Shown: in pieces, positions 41,701 to 48,936 of the stretch
Layout of the letters: each line of letters starts with the position of its first letter
Numbering within the stretch: the first letter of the stretch is position 1
IMG/VR virus record: IMGVR_UViG_3300020220_000088
Location: 1-48,936 of that record
Source of the DNA: a virus
DNA length: 48,936 bases
Reading direction: 5' to 3' (one strand)
Made by a program: the position numbers and the translations under genes
Notes under the pieces: model-generated
What the model was told of the DNA's origin: nothing
Database searches by the model: none
The model's input: the letters and a program-made list of their open reading frames with translations, nothing else

Positions 41701-44700
41701 ACTTTTTACTCTGCTTATACTATTAAATTCATAAACATCTTCATCTATTAAAATTTCAGATTTTTCTGGAGTTAAGTATGATTTTCCAGTTAGAGGTGTT
41801 AATTTATAGAATAATTTTTGGGGGATATCTTTTGTAACTTTTAATGTAAGTTTTGCATTATTTGTAACTCCAACTGTTCCTGTTCTTGTAACTTCAAATT
41901 GAGGATTTTTTAAAGAAGTTGTAAAAATATTAGAAAAATTAGATCTATCATACAAATCAAAATTAAATGCTTGTACTAATGATCCACCATCAATATCAGC
42001 TAGAGATGAATCTGACAGATCAAAATTAACTGTGTAACCTTCAGTGAAAGTTAAGGGGGGATTTACGGATGATATTTCGTGATTAGAACCTGTGCTAGCA
42101 ATACTAACACAAGATGGACTTTTTAATGTAGACTCAAAATAAGAATTGCTTAGTTTAAATCTATCTTTATCAACTTTTACTACAAAATAAATTTTATCTG
42201 ATAATAATCCAGATGCTGTGTTTGTTGAACTGTATATTACTTTATTACCAGTTGAATAATTGTGATCTGATAAAGTAATGATACTTGTAGAAGTGTCTAT
42301 TCCAGATCCACCAAAACTTCTTGGATTTACAACTAATCTTCTGTTTGCTGCATTATATTTTATAATCACATTTGTGCTAATTCCAGGCTCAACCTCTACT
42401 TGAATTACATCATCAACTTGCAAACCGTGACTATTTTTTGTTTCTAAAGTTGCAACATTTTTTTCTACTTTAACAATTACTTGTTCTTCTTGTGTTTTGA
42501 AACTATGGAAGTCACCTGTTCCGTAAGATATAAAATAAAGAACATTGGACGTGGATCCTATCCCAACAAACCCTCCAGTAGAACCAATTCCTACAGGTGT
42601 TGTTGAAATACCAATAGTATCGTCTGTAAATTTAGCAACATATACAAAAGAATTGTCGGTTAAAGTAGTGCTTCCAATTCCAGTTGCAGATACTGAGAGA
42701 GAATTTCCTCCCTCATTAAAATATAAAAGTTTTTGGCCAGTCACTAATTTATGTTGAGGAATATAAATTGATTTTAAATCAACTATTTTTTCTACAAAAG
42801 TAGAACCATAAGAAACTGATATTGTTGTGGTAAGTCCAACAGTTCCAATAGCTACAGAATGTTGTGGATCAAAGAATAATTTTCTTTGTGAATTTGTACT
42901 TACATTCGTAGAAAATCCACTATTGTAAGTAAATCTCCTGGGATCATCCTCTACAATTGTTCCAATACCCACAGAATTAAGTCCAACTGCCCCATCATAT
43001 TCTCTTCTAACCTTTACTCGTCTAAAGGTATTATCAATGTTGAGAACAAGGAATTTTTCTGTTCCTGTTCCTGGTTGTTGTATTTTTAAAATATCGTTTT
43101 CTTTAAGTGTATTGGAACTTAAAGAGTTTTGGAAATGTAAGAAAGTTGTTAATCCTGTAACACCAGTTGTTCCTAATCCAACTGCTAATGTGAATTTATT
43201 AGAAGGTACATCAATTTGATAAAATCCACCAAAATCAGAATAACTATTCGAAGAAATTCCAGATATACTTACAAAATCTAAATTCTTTAATGAATGTGGA
43301 ATTGTCGATATTCCTTCAACTAATCCTAATGTATCTAAGACATTAAGAGAAACATTTTCTACTGTAACAATAGATGATGCAAGAGATACTATTCTATCTT
43401 CAAAAATTTCAGTAACTCTAGCAATAGAACCCTCCCCATCAGTATCTGTATTGTTAAAGGATATCTTATCACCAACTTCATAATTATATCCAGCACTAAC
43501 AATGCCTACAGAATCCACCTTACCAATAGAAGAACTAGAAACATCTATTAAATGATTTGTTACTTTTTGAGGTTGTATGATTGATTCGCATTCAGATCTA
43601 TCGAAATTTAATTTATATGGATAAGAATTTCTTATATAATTTCCTACTGTCAAATCAAAATCATTTTGATTTGATGATGGTAAGTAATTAAATTTATTAG
43701 GTAGAGACTTATAACTGTTTCCAATTACATAAGGGAAAACTGGCCTTCTATATTTTTTATATACATTGTCATATCCATTTGGTATATTATTAATAGTCGT
43801 AAAATAAGCATAAACTCCATTTGGATAATCTGGAGTTTTGCAAAATCTTCCATTATGTTCGTCAAGATCTCCATTGTTTGTAAAAACATAATCTTCTACA
43901 AAAAATCCCTGATCAAAACCGGAAGGACGATTTGGTTGAGTAATTAACTCATATCCAGACGATAAAGCTTTTATGTTTCCGCCAGTTGCATTAGTGTAAC
44001 CATATGGACCATAAATTGGATGTCCATCATAAGACCAACCTAAGATAGGTGAGTGTTTTGTCGAAAGAACTTCATTATTATTAAATATCAAATCATTTTG
44101 CTGATGATTATTGGATCCATCTGTATTTTTAGATGGTAGGTTTTTTCTTAATTCTCTTGGTGCAAAGAGATTTACATATTGCAATTCTTCAACAATACCT
44201 GGAACTATCAATCCATCATCATCAGATGTTGCAAATAAATCTTTATATTTTTCAACTAGATTAACAGTCCATTTCTTTATGTTTGCTCTAAACTTTGCAT
44301 TTTTACCACTAGAGACAACAGTTATCTCACAATTATCTGTTCTAAATCCAACTCCACCATTTTTTACTTTAACAGACGTAACTTTTCCATCAACAATTAC
44401 TGGCGTAAGTTTTGCATATGCTCCACTGCCAGCAAAACTAAATGATGGAGATGAGTTGTATTCACTACCGGAATTTAAAACAACAATACTTGATATTTTT
44501 TCCCCAGAAATAATTGGTTTCACAACAGCATTTTTACCACTGTTCAAACTAATTTCTGGTTGCTTATCAAAATTAATTATATCGGTAGATCCATAACCCA
44601 TCCCATTATTAGTCAGTTGAATTGATGTAATTTCTCCTTTAAAAATAGGATCTATTTGTGCCTGAAACTGAGAGACATTGGTTGTACCAACTCCAATTCT

Positions 44701-47700
44701 ACCATTAACAGTAACACTAATTGGAGGATAGTTAAACGAGTGAACACCAGATCCTTTTGATTGTAGGTCAATATATTGGTTTGTTAGATAAAAATCTTTT
44801 GTTATTGATGTAGTGCCAATTCCTGTTGGACATAATCTAAAATTATTATCATCAAGTTTAATAACAAAATAATTTCTTGAAGTATCTAATCCAGAAATTA
44901 CATTTCCTGTCGTTTTATAAGTTACTATTTCTCCGGATTTAAAGTCATGATTTTGTATATTGATGCTATCATTAAAAGTATTGATACCAACCATTTCAAC
45001 AATTCTTTTTTTGTTTTCGTAACCACTACCACCATTTATGACTTGAATTGAACTAATAATATTTTTTTGCTCAGCAGATCTAAATCTTTGATTTCCAGTC
45101 CCCGAACTTGTGATATTTATTTCATTGGTTTGATTGAGAGCATCATCCTGATTATTATAAATTTTAATTGATTTGTCGTTAATAATCGAAACATAATATG
45201 CAGTGTCATCATTGAGATAATCTTTTGTTATGTCATCTCCAGAAGTGGTTCCTATACCAATTTTAGTGCCACCGAAAGAATTGTATATGACTTCTTCTCC
45301 ACCACTAAATCTATGATCTGTATTGAATCCAATAAAATTAGAAGTAGTGCTTATAAATCCACCACTAGACGTAGAAATTCCAAAAGCATTGAAATAAACA
45401 TCATTATAAATTTTAGATAATTTTGCCTCAGCGATTGCTCCAGAACCATTTCCGCCAGAAATTAAAATTGATGGTATGTTGATATACGAAAATCCACCAT
45501 CAATTACTTTAATCTCTTTTAATGAACCTTTTACGGCGCAGTTACCTGTAGCACCAACTCCTGTGGAGTCTAAAATTTTAACAATAGGTGGGTTAATAAC
45601 ATCATAGTCTTCACCACCATCAAGAACCTCAATAGATTCTATGGGTCCATAACAAACAGAATCCTCTCCCTTATAGTTTAAAATCTCAACACCATTTATT
45701 AAAACACCAACTCTGGTTTGGGGTTTAGTTTCTACATTTATGTCTTTTGGTGAGATTGGTTCTTCTATTTTTCTTACAATCTTTTGAGATAATAAAGACT
45801 TGCCAGTATTCTTTAAAGGAGTAATTGTTATTGATACTAAATCTTCAATATAATTTTCAAAGGTAACAAATAAATTATTTTTTATATTTGAATTGCTAAG
45901 AGACAATTTAAATGTATCGTTATCTATTTTTTTAACAACATAGTTTTTTACATTCGTTGAAAAAATATCTGGATCTGCAGTTAACCTAATTACATCTCCA
46001 GTAAAAAATTGATGATTTGGAACAATAAAATCTGTTGTTACAGATGAACTACTTAGTGTTAAAGTTTTTGCTCTATTGGTTGTTTTAATTGCGTATGAAG
46101 GTAAAGATGATGATGTAATAACAACACTTCCTTCATTATCATAAACATTCTGAATGTCGGAAGTAAAATAATTTTTTGTTATTGTAGTATCCGTTAACTT
46201 TACCAATCTTCTAATAAAATGTTGATTGGAAAAAGTATTTGCATTCAAAAAACTTATATTGGCAGATATTTGAAATTTTGTATCGGATATTACTTTCTCA
46301 ACCTTAGCTTCAGTGATACCGTTGTTTACTTTATTAACAAAATGGATATCATCATTTGCAGACAGTAAATGGTCATCAAAAGATGTTACAACAAAATACT
46401 GTCCATTTTGAGAAATGGATTTAATATCAAATTTTGTAGAGGTATTGAATTTCCAAGAGTTAAATCTTACATCTTCTTTATTTTTTATAATTCCTAAACT
46501 TTCTATTAATATTGGATCTCCAGACTCATAGTAATATTCATCTTCATCATTTAAATTTATTTCTTCTAAAACTCCAGTAATTCTAAAATCAATCCTGTTT
46601 CCATTTTCATCTAATCCGTATGATTGATATTCTGCAGATTCAATGTCATCTCCAATTGTAGATGTTGGAACATTTGTACAATTTAAAAATTGATTATTTG
46701 TTTTATCAGTATAAGTTACTTCTGTTTCATTAATTATTAATGTTCCAGACTCGGGAAATCCTATTGTAGAATCAACTGTCAAGTCCGATCCATTAACTTG
46801 TACTAATTTTGTTTTTGGATGTACTTTAAAATTTCCGTAAATTGATCCAAAAGTACGTGTGTCTTTATCATAACCAAAATCAATATCAAGAATATAATAC
46901 AACTCTTGATTAAAATATTTTATTTCGACCTCTGATACTGATGCATAAGAGTTTGTTGTTCCAGATACTGTCGTAATATCTTGGAATATTGATGATCCTT
47001 CTAAATCTAGAATATTACCACTGATTGGTTTTACAACCATTCTATTAACCACCCTATAATCATTTGCGGATGGTTTTAACAAATAATCTTGAGGTTTTAT
47101 TGTTTCTGCATTTTCACCGTATAAAGCTTTAAATAAAATGCTGTTAGCTTTTGGAGTTCCTTTTGTAGAATAAAAATCTTTAGATTGAATTAAAAAGTTT
47201 TTTTGATCTAATCCAGAATATAATTCAACATCTTCAAATCCAGGTAAAAATTGTATTTTTATTTTTCTAAAAAATTCTTTAAGAAAAAGTGTACTTAAAT
47301 TTTCTACTTTAGATCCAACTTCATGAGTGTCATTTTCTGTAGTCTCATATGACACTTGTTGTCCAGAAAAATTATAAGAAGTAATTCCACTAAATCCCCT
47401 GATGCATCCTTCGAAAGATGTTTCTGTGATGGAAGTGTAAGTAATAACTTCATTATTAATTTTTAGTAGACCATATCTAGCAGGCCAACCAAAAGTGCTT
47501 TCAACTTTTATAGAAGTATCTGTAAAATCAACAAATTCTGTAGTAACAGTGCTGCTATCGTTTAAAACTTTGGATGTGTAACTATCAGTTTTAATTAAAC
47601 TATCAATATTTTTTGCAATATTGATAGGTTCAGAAAAATTTTCTTGAGATTCGTAATACTGTTTTAAGAATGGTGCAAATAAAGGATATTCCTCTTGCAT

Positions 47701-47757
47701 AAAAAGAGGAATTTGGGATTCTACGTTATGCTTAACAGAAATTTTTGATTCGGTCAT
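35758..47757 (-). CDS. 7: Giant gp7-position baseplate wedge protein with YHYH-like segment, 3999 residues
   Basis: A 3999-residue protein occupying 12 kb between gp6 and gp8, the place of T4 gp7 (1032 residues). The N-terminus (MQEEYPLFAPFLKQYYESQE, then PINIAKNIDSLIKTDSYTSK) and the C-terminus (GRFSWGRIHNFNRGPNP) are as in marine T4-like gp7 proteins. About residues 1235-1330 contain WSYDGHPIYGPYGY, FVEDYVFTNNGDLDEHNGRF and CKTPDYPNGVYAYF, the hallmark of the YHYH domain, whose biochemical function is unknown. Much of the rest is a string of beta repeats: at least ten GxGYxxxPxVxI units and many VNxxxxHGLxxGDxVxV-like units (SGEIVTYKTTGNVISG, ATGIGSTTLTD). It starts 1 base after the gp6 stop (translational coupling), with an AGGTAAT ribosome site. 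It is probably the longest strut of the baseplate wedge. Confidence 0.8.
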   Translation of the reverse strand: MTESKISVKHNVESQIPLFMQEEYPLFAPFLKQYYESQENFSEPINIAKNIDSLIKTDSYTSKVLNDSSTVTTEFVDFTDTSIKVESTFGWPARYGLLKINNEVITYTSITETSFEGCIRGFSGITSYNFSGQQVSYETTENDTHEVGSKVENLSTLFLKEFFRKIKIQFLPGFEDVELYSGLDQKNFLIQSKDFYSTKGTPKANSILFKALYGENAETIKPQDYLLKPSANDYRVVNRMVVKPISGNILDLEGSSIFQDITTVSGTTNSYASVSEVEIKYFNQELYYILDIDFGYDKDTRTFGSIYGNFKVHPKTKLVQVNGSDLTVDSTIGFPESGTLIINETEVTYTDKTNNQFLNCTNVPTSTIGDDIESAEYQSYGLDENGNRIDFRITGVLEEINLNDEDEYYYESGDPILIESLGIIKNKEDVRFNSWKFNTSTKFDIKSISQNGQYFVVTSFDDHLLSANDDIHFVNKVNNGITEAKVEKVISDTKFQISANISFLNANTFSNQHFIRRLVKLTDTTITKNYFTSDIQNVYDNEGSVVITSSSLPSYAIKTTNRAKTLTLSSSSVTTDFIVPNHQFFTGDVIRLTADPDIFSTNVKNYVVKKIDNDTFKLSLSNSNIKNNLFVTFENYIEDLVSITITPLKNTGKSLLSQKIVRKIEEPISPKDINVETKPQTRVGVLINGVEILNYKGEDSVCYGPIESIEVLDGGEDYDVINPPIVKILDSTGVGATGNCAVKGSLKEIKVIDGGFSYINIPSILISGGNGSGAIAEAKLSKIYNDVYFNAFGISTSSGGFISTTSNFIGFNTDHRFSGGEEVIYNSFGGTKIGIGTTSGDDITKDYLNDDTAYYVSIINDKSIKIYNNQDDALNQTNEINITSSGTGNQRFRSAEQKNIISSIQVINGGSGYENKKRIVEMVGINTFNDSINIQNHDFKSGEIVTYKTTGNVISGLDTSRNYFVIKLDDNNFRLCPTGIGTTSITKDFYLTNQYIDLQSKGSGVHSFNYPPISVTVNGRIGVGTTNVSQFQAQIDPIFKGEITSIQLTNNGMGYGSTDIINFDKQPEISLNSGKNAVVKPIISGEKISSIVVLNSGSEYNSSPSFSFAGSGAYAKLTPVIVDGKVTSVKVKNGGVGFRTDNCEITVVSSGKNAKFRANIKKWTVNLVEKYKDLFATSDDDGLIVPGIVEELQYVNLFAPRELRKNLPSKNTDGSNNHQQNDLIFNNNEVLSTKHSPILGWSYDGHPIYGPYGYTNATGGNIKALSSGYELITQPNRPSGFDQGFFVEDYVFTNNGDLDEHNGRFCKTPDYPNGVYAYFTTINNIPNGYDNVYKKYRRPVFPYVIGNSYKSLPNKFNYLPSSNQNDFDLTVGNYIRNSYPYKLNFDRSECESIIQPQKVTNHLIDVSSSSIGKVDSVGIVSAGYNYEVGDKISFNNTDTDGEGSIARVTEIFEDRIVSLASSIVTVENVSLNVLDTLGLVEGISTIPHSLKNLDFVSISGISSNSYSDFGGFYQIDVPSNKFTLAVGLGTTGVTGLTTFLHFQNSLSSNTLKENDILKIQQPGTGTEKFLVLNIDNTFRRVKVRREYDGAVGLNSVGIGTIVEDDPRRFTYNSGFSTNVSTNSQRKLFFDPQHSVAIGTVGLTTTISVSYGSTFVEKIVDLKSIYIPQHKLVTGQKLLYFNEGGNSLSVSATGIGSTTLTDNSFVYVAKFTDDTIGISTTPVGIGSTGGFVGIGSTSNVLYFISYGTGDFHSFKTQEEQVIVKVEKNVATLETKNSHGLQVDDVIQVEVEPGISTNVIIKYNAANRRLVVNPRSFGGSGIDTSTSIITLSDHNYSTGNKVIYSSTNTASGLLSDKIYFVVKVDKDRFKLSNSYFESTLKSPSCVSIASTGSNHEISSVNPPLTFTEGYTVNFDLSDSSLADIDGGSLVQAFNFDLYDRSNFSNIFTTSLKNPQFEVTRTGTVGVTNNAKLTLKVTKDIPQKLFYKLTPLTGKSYLTPEKSEILIDEDVYEFNSISRVKSKFNDRHTITGIGTTSFTFNLKSYPENNSYTKNNSRTKYRTKEQNVLGSIYDVDVIFGGKGYKSTPGITSIVSDSGYNGVLLAQSSNIGKILKTNIQTPGFEYPSDPTLKPIAQLPQKIKVEELYSIDNIKVTYGGKKYSIPPKLIVIDPVTGEVKTECELQSQLSGNVVTDVKILTNTNSLFDKPNIVAINNNNGIGITNISFNSSTKVVTINLATGFSDAKSWPFPLGSKIFIEGIGITLTGGSGYNSADYGYELFTLSGITPNIGGGKGVLQYKLDIGENPGQFSKSNSIQNGTNSFGRIVPESYLPKFDTKLLSGKSKYNVGEDIYIGKEKIGVVVKWDPTFKLLKINNSTREIQPLETIRGATNNKSFVVKNYQSSADFTVGPYTKTKLDYEKDTGKLSTTLQVLQDGDYYQNFSYSLKSKVPIEKWDDKVDALTHTVGFKKFSDLQVESEVVSINPEDNLQVLSSDTDILIDIIQEKDFDCYEDYAIAKETTSSFKSSLTSNQINFDSLRLLDYKEFVSNRVLKIDDISQYFDDTPNIFAYTVVGTFDTTKYNAAQFYILIKDARYFGEKEIIIVNVVYDGANGYLTAYGRNETVLDLGSFSFRRSGDNAEILFYPTKYEYNSYNMSNINVCLADSNITGIGTSSLGDVVSFASTSISISSSPSPSTSNIVSISTNTYSSAKVLLSASASNGNVQFTEVNVTSDGSDVYYEIFGDVDSGDRTPLFGSGVVGEFGVTTSSGNMIITFTPNPNIGVNVRGLSTLMGNTSSTGIGTLVLYKGELSSSYVSIGPSPTPTENRVSGFTSNTHEGALYYIQIHDITNNEIQLSEVVLTNDFNNNPQVSEYAVIMSNSSLGTIGAAKSTTETHLTFTPNANIATQVRVYQKTLQLSPKQNNIEVDLLSSLIRSDTISLGYEGTQISLTKDFNLSHKSFPIFKKIVNGSSSSEVNIAKDTISIPNHFFVTGEKIDYSTVGTRIGIATTTVTGVGSTDLLPSTLYAVKISENLVKFAETPEKSLKPKPEVFDITSVGVGNSHIFKSNFKSNSKSLITIDNIIQTPVVSTAKTTHVTVDTDDVSTTSLIEFNNVSGFYAKDLIKIDDEFMLITDIGIGGVNKVACRREQLGTISQIHTTGSIITKYEGVYNIVDDKIYFIEAPHGDETNTEQNSSFQGRIFLRTSPIGSSNTSYSNNFIFDNISSQFNGLEDTFTLKSNSENVSGIVTSDSVSAGILLINNIFQKPKYPVSVGQTYAYEVVENSGISSVVFSQNTVGTGPMKFDINSGGVPRGGIIVSVGSTQGYGFQPLVSAGGTAIVSVAGTIQSVSIGNSGSGYRPGIQTSITVSAATSEGKVSIGTATAVNGIIVSIAVTNPGSGYTSTNPPEIIIDSPLNYENIPLVYDASNSGIGTEATVNIVVGFGNSVTEFTINNAGYAYTVGNVLTINVGGSTGIPTDTSLSYRPFQLTVDEVYNDSFNAWYPGQFVVIDDINEEFDGFKKVFTLKENGVITNFVVKKGSPIQPEQNLLVFINDVLQLPGESYIFDGGSQIEFLEAPKAEDSSKLLFFKGSSADVLDINITPTIKVGDKLKLTDQLGSIRDVYTQNRRIVSEILTVDSVFTTQYFGPGITSDVSVVRTVEWCKQKDDFYLDSNLVSKSRDELNSNIFPVTTLINSVGIASTSIFVQSVRPLFNYSPEMLVMAKQNIKIISQNDRRSAIATAVVSAAGTISSIVIEDGGVGFSTTPTVTVSTPTSGTVAIATAAISGLGTVSLVSVTSPGSGYTSINPPRVLIEFDTFKTETILNVSYQGDEGVISGVGTTSISGITTGITFDFYIPKDSVFRNSNEVGTAQTVSGIQTGYYFVVSESVIGSGLTSIDMSNTTLGIGSTYINNVYQAHKVEKITGDAVGVGTTSELVRVTTSVTSFNNLTGLGNSAFFGRFSWGRIHNFNRGPNPTNFDVDLTNGITGLSTAPLIVRLNSIRSLYTS

Positions 47758-47758
47758 A

Positions 47759-48936
47759 TTACCTGCTTATTGGTCCGTTAGAAAAACTTGAAGTTCTTAC
47801 ATATGAAAATCCTGAAGTATCAGCACCAGATGAAATTGTATCGGAAATCATATTAACATTTAATGATTTTGAATCTATTTGTAAGAACAGATCTTGCAGT
47901 CCAACTACATCGTTTGACTCTGGAATTGCTTCAATTTCTATAATATTTTCTGGAGTTTTTATTTCAGTTTCTATTATATTTAATACATTTAGAATTATCT
48001 CCCCTTTTGAATAATCGACTGAACCAACATTATCTCTTACAATCTCATAGTCATTAGTTGATGTTTTTTTGAATAAGAATAATTTTCCCTTCTCTCCATT
48101 TTGATCTGGATAATCCGACAAGTAAAGGTCTCCTGTAATACCACTAACCTTAAATGATGTAGATTTTATATTAAATGGAGTTCTTTTTCCTGTAGTATCA
48201 TACTTAAGGTGAAAAGGATTTCCAAAACATATTTCATAGTCTGCAAAAGTATTAAGAGAGGCTCTTAAGTCTCTTCTAATTTTAATTTTAGTAATGTTTG
48301 AAGTAATTGCTGGATCTATATCATCAATTATCTTTAAGAGTTTGCTATATTTTAATCGACTACCAAATTGATTTAATTCATTCGATCTAGAAAAGGATGT
48401 GAGATTATTAATCACCTTTGTCTTTAAATCGTTTGGAGATATAGTTGAATTGGAATTATAATAAACCGAACTGTTGACTTCAACAAAAATATATTTTAAA
48501 TCTACAATTTCGGGGAGAATTCCTGCTACCGAATATTGCTTTAAATCTTTTACAATTTTTCTTTTAACAATGTTTGAAATATAATTATAATTTCTTGGTT
48601 TAATTGCAATAAGAACTTTTCCATACTGTGGTGGATCTAAATCTTCTCCACCAAAAACAGTGACAGCTTCTGCTTCGGGAAAAACTTTTGGAACAATAGA
48701 TTCATAGTCAGAAGCAGTAACTGCTCTACTTTGAGCTGAATAAAATTTAGGTGCATAATTACGAACTGATGAAATATTCTCTATGTCATCTCCACCCGCA
48801 GAAGATTTGAGAGTTGTTAAATTTGATATTCCGGAAGAAATTATATTTCCATTATTGTCAACTATTTTTCCACTAAAAGAAAAAAGTGAAATGCCGTTTC
48901 CCAGTTTTCCTTTTGTAATAATATAAGATACTGTAA
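47759..48936 (-). CDS. 6: Baseplate wedge protein gp6 (N-terminus beyond window)
   Basis: An open frame of 392 codons with no start before the right edge. A GTG at 48413-48415 could be mistaken for the start, but the frame continues upstream with clear gp6 sequence: NYAPKFYSAQSRAVTASDYE, then FGGEDLDPPQYGKVLIAIKP, then RNYNYISNIVKRKIVKDLKQ and PEIVDLKYIFVEVNS. The C-terminal part has FGSRLKYSKLLKIIDDIDPA and a beta domain ending SSFSNGPISR. gp6 is the dimeric core of each T4 baseplate wedge (660 residues), so roughly 60% is visible. Its stop is 1 base before the start of the gp7-position gene, so the two are coupled. The complete gene and its promoter lie outside the window. Confidence 0.9.
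   Translation of the reverse strand, partial: TVSYIITKGKLGNGISLFSFSGKIVDNNGNIISSGISNLTTLKSSAGGDDIENISSVRNYAPKFYSAQSRAVTASDYESIVPKVFPEAEAVTVFGGEDLDPPQYGKVLIAIKPRNYNYISNIVKRKIVKDLKQYSVAGILPEIVDLKYIFVEVNSSVYYNSNSTISPNDLKTKVINNLTSFSRSNELNQFGSRLKYSKLLKIIDDIDPAITSNITKIKIRRDLRASLNTFADYEICFGNPFHLKYDTTGKRTPFNIKSTSFKVSGITGDLYLSDYPDQNGEKGKLFLFKKTSTNDYEIVRDNVGSVDYSKGEIILNVLNIIETEIKTPENIIEIEAIPESNDVVGLQDLFLQIDSKSLNVNMISDTISSGADTSGFSYVRTSSFSNGPISR

Noticed and set aside
44111-44596. A 161-codon plus-strand frame inside the gp7-position gene
   Set aside because: It lies wholly within a conserved minus-strand protein and has no ribosome site or recognisable domain.
48413-48415. GTG at 48413-48415 as the start of a 218-residue gene
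   Set aside because: The frame stays open upstream to the window edge and encodes clear gp6 sequence (VFGGEDLDPPQYGK and others), so this is an internal Val codon of a partial gp6.
1-48936. tRNA genes, CRISPR arrays and insertion sequences
   Set aside because: Every stretch over about 70 bases is covered by a supported coding region, and no cloverleaf, spaced repeat array or transposase was seen.

Overview
This is an AT-rich window (visibly about one third G+C) from the late structural region of a T4-like myovirus. Every gene I can support lies on the minus strand, so transcription runs from the right edge to the left edge. The baseplate and neck proteins resemble those of marine T4-like phages (cyanophages of the Kyanoviridae type and pelagimyophages). 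No host-diagnostic gene such as psbA is present, so I cannot choose between cyanobacterial and SAR11-type hosts. I see no tRNA, CRISPR array, insertion sequence, integrase or polymerase gene, and no gene-free stretch longer than about 70 bases.

Right part (48936 to 22633), conserved virion core in T4 order: a partial gp6 baseplate wedge protein; a giant 3999-residue gp7-position protein carrying a YHYH-like segment; an enlarged gp8; a 2519-residue DUF4815 protein in the gp9/gp10 position; a 75-residue coiled-coil protein; neck proteins gp13 and gp14; sheath completion protein gp15; and small terminase gp16. Genes are packed with gaps of 0 to 35 bases. Several are far longer than their T4 counterparts, partly through a recurring glycine-tyrosine repeat (GxGYxxxPxVxI) shared among otherwise unrelated proteins.

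Middle part (22580 to 9506), fibre and decoration genes: two small virion-type proteins; a 492-residue fibre; a coiled-coil peptide; a 619-residue beta-helix-like fibre; a 113-residue beta-domain protein; a 1550-residue fibre ending in an S74 intramolecular chaperone; two free-standing fibre modules; a 413-residue fibre with an Mtd-like N-terminus and a second S74 chaperone; a 90-residue peptide; and a 311-residue protein with two copies of the same beta domain as the 113-residue protein. gp17 does not follow gp16 within the window, so this block plus the left part forms at least 22 kb of accessory sequence next to gp16.

Left part (9469 to 1), the most unusual section: three proteins made of RCC1-type propeller repeats (410, 747 and at least 672 residues). 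A 208-residue unknown gene lies between the first two. A tight four-gene enzyme cassette lies between the last two: two 2-oxoglutarate/Fe(II) oxygenases, a TPR plus GT9-like glycosyltransferase, and a DxD glycosyltransferase-like protein. The arrangement suggests, as inference, that the cassette hydroxylates and glycosylates a substrate, possibly the neighbouring fibres.

Control: short ATAAATA boxes resembling the T4 late promoter stand in front of many transcription units and often overlap or touch the stop codon of the preceding gene. Three leader regions carry small hairpins.
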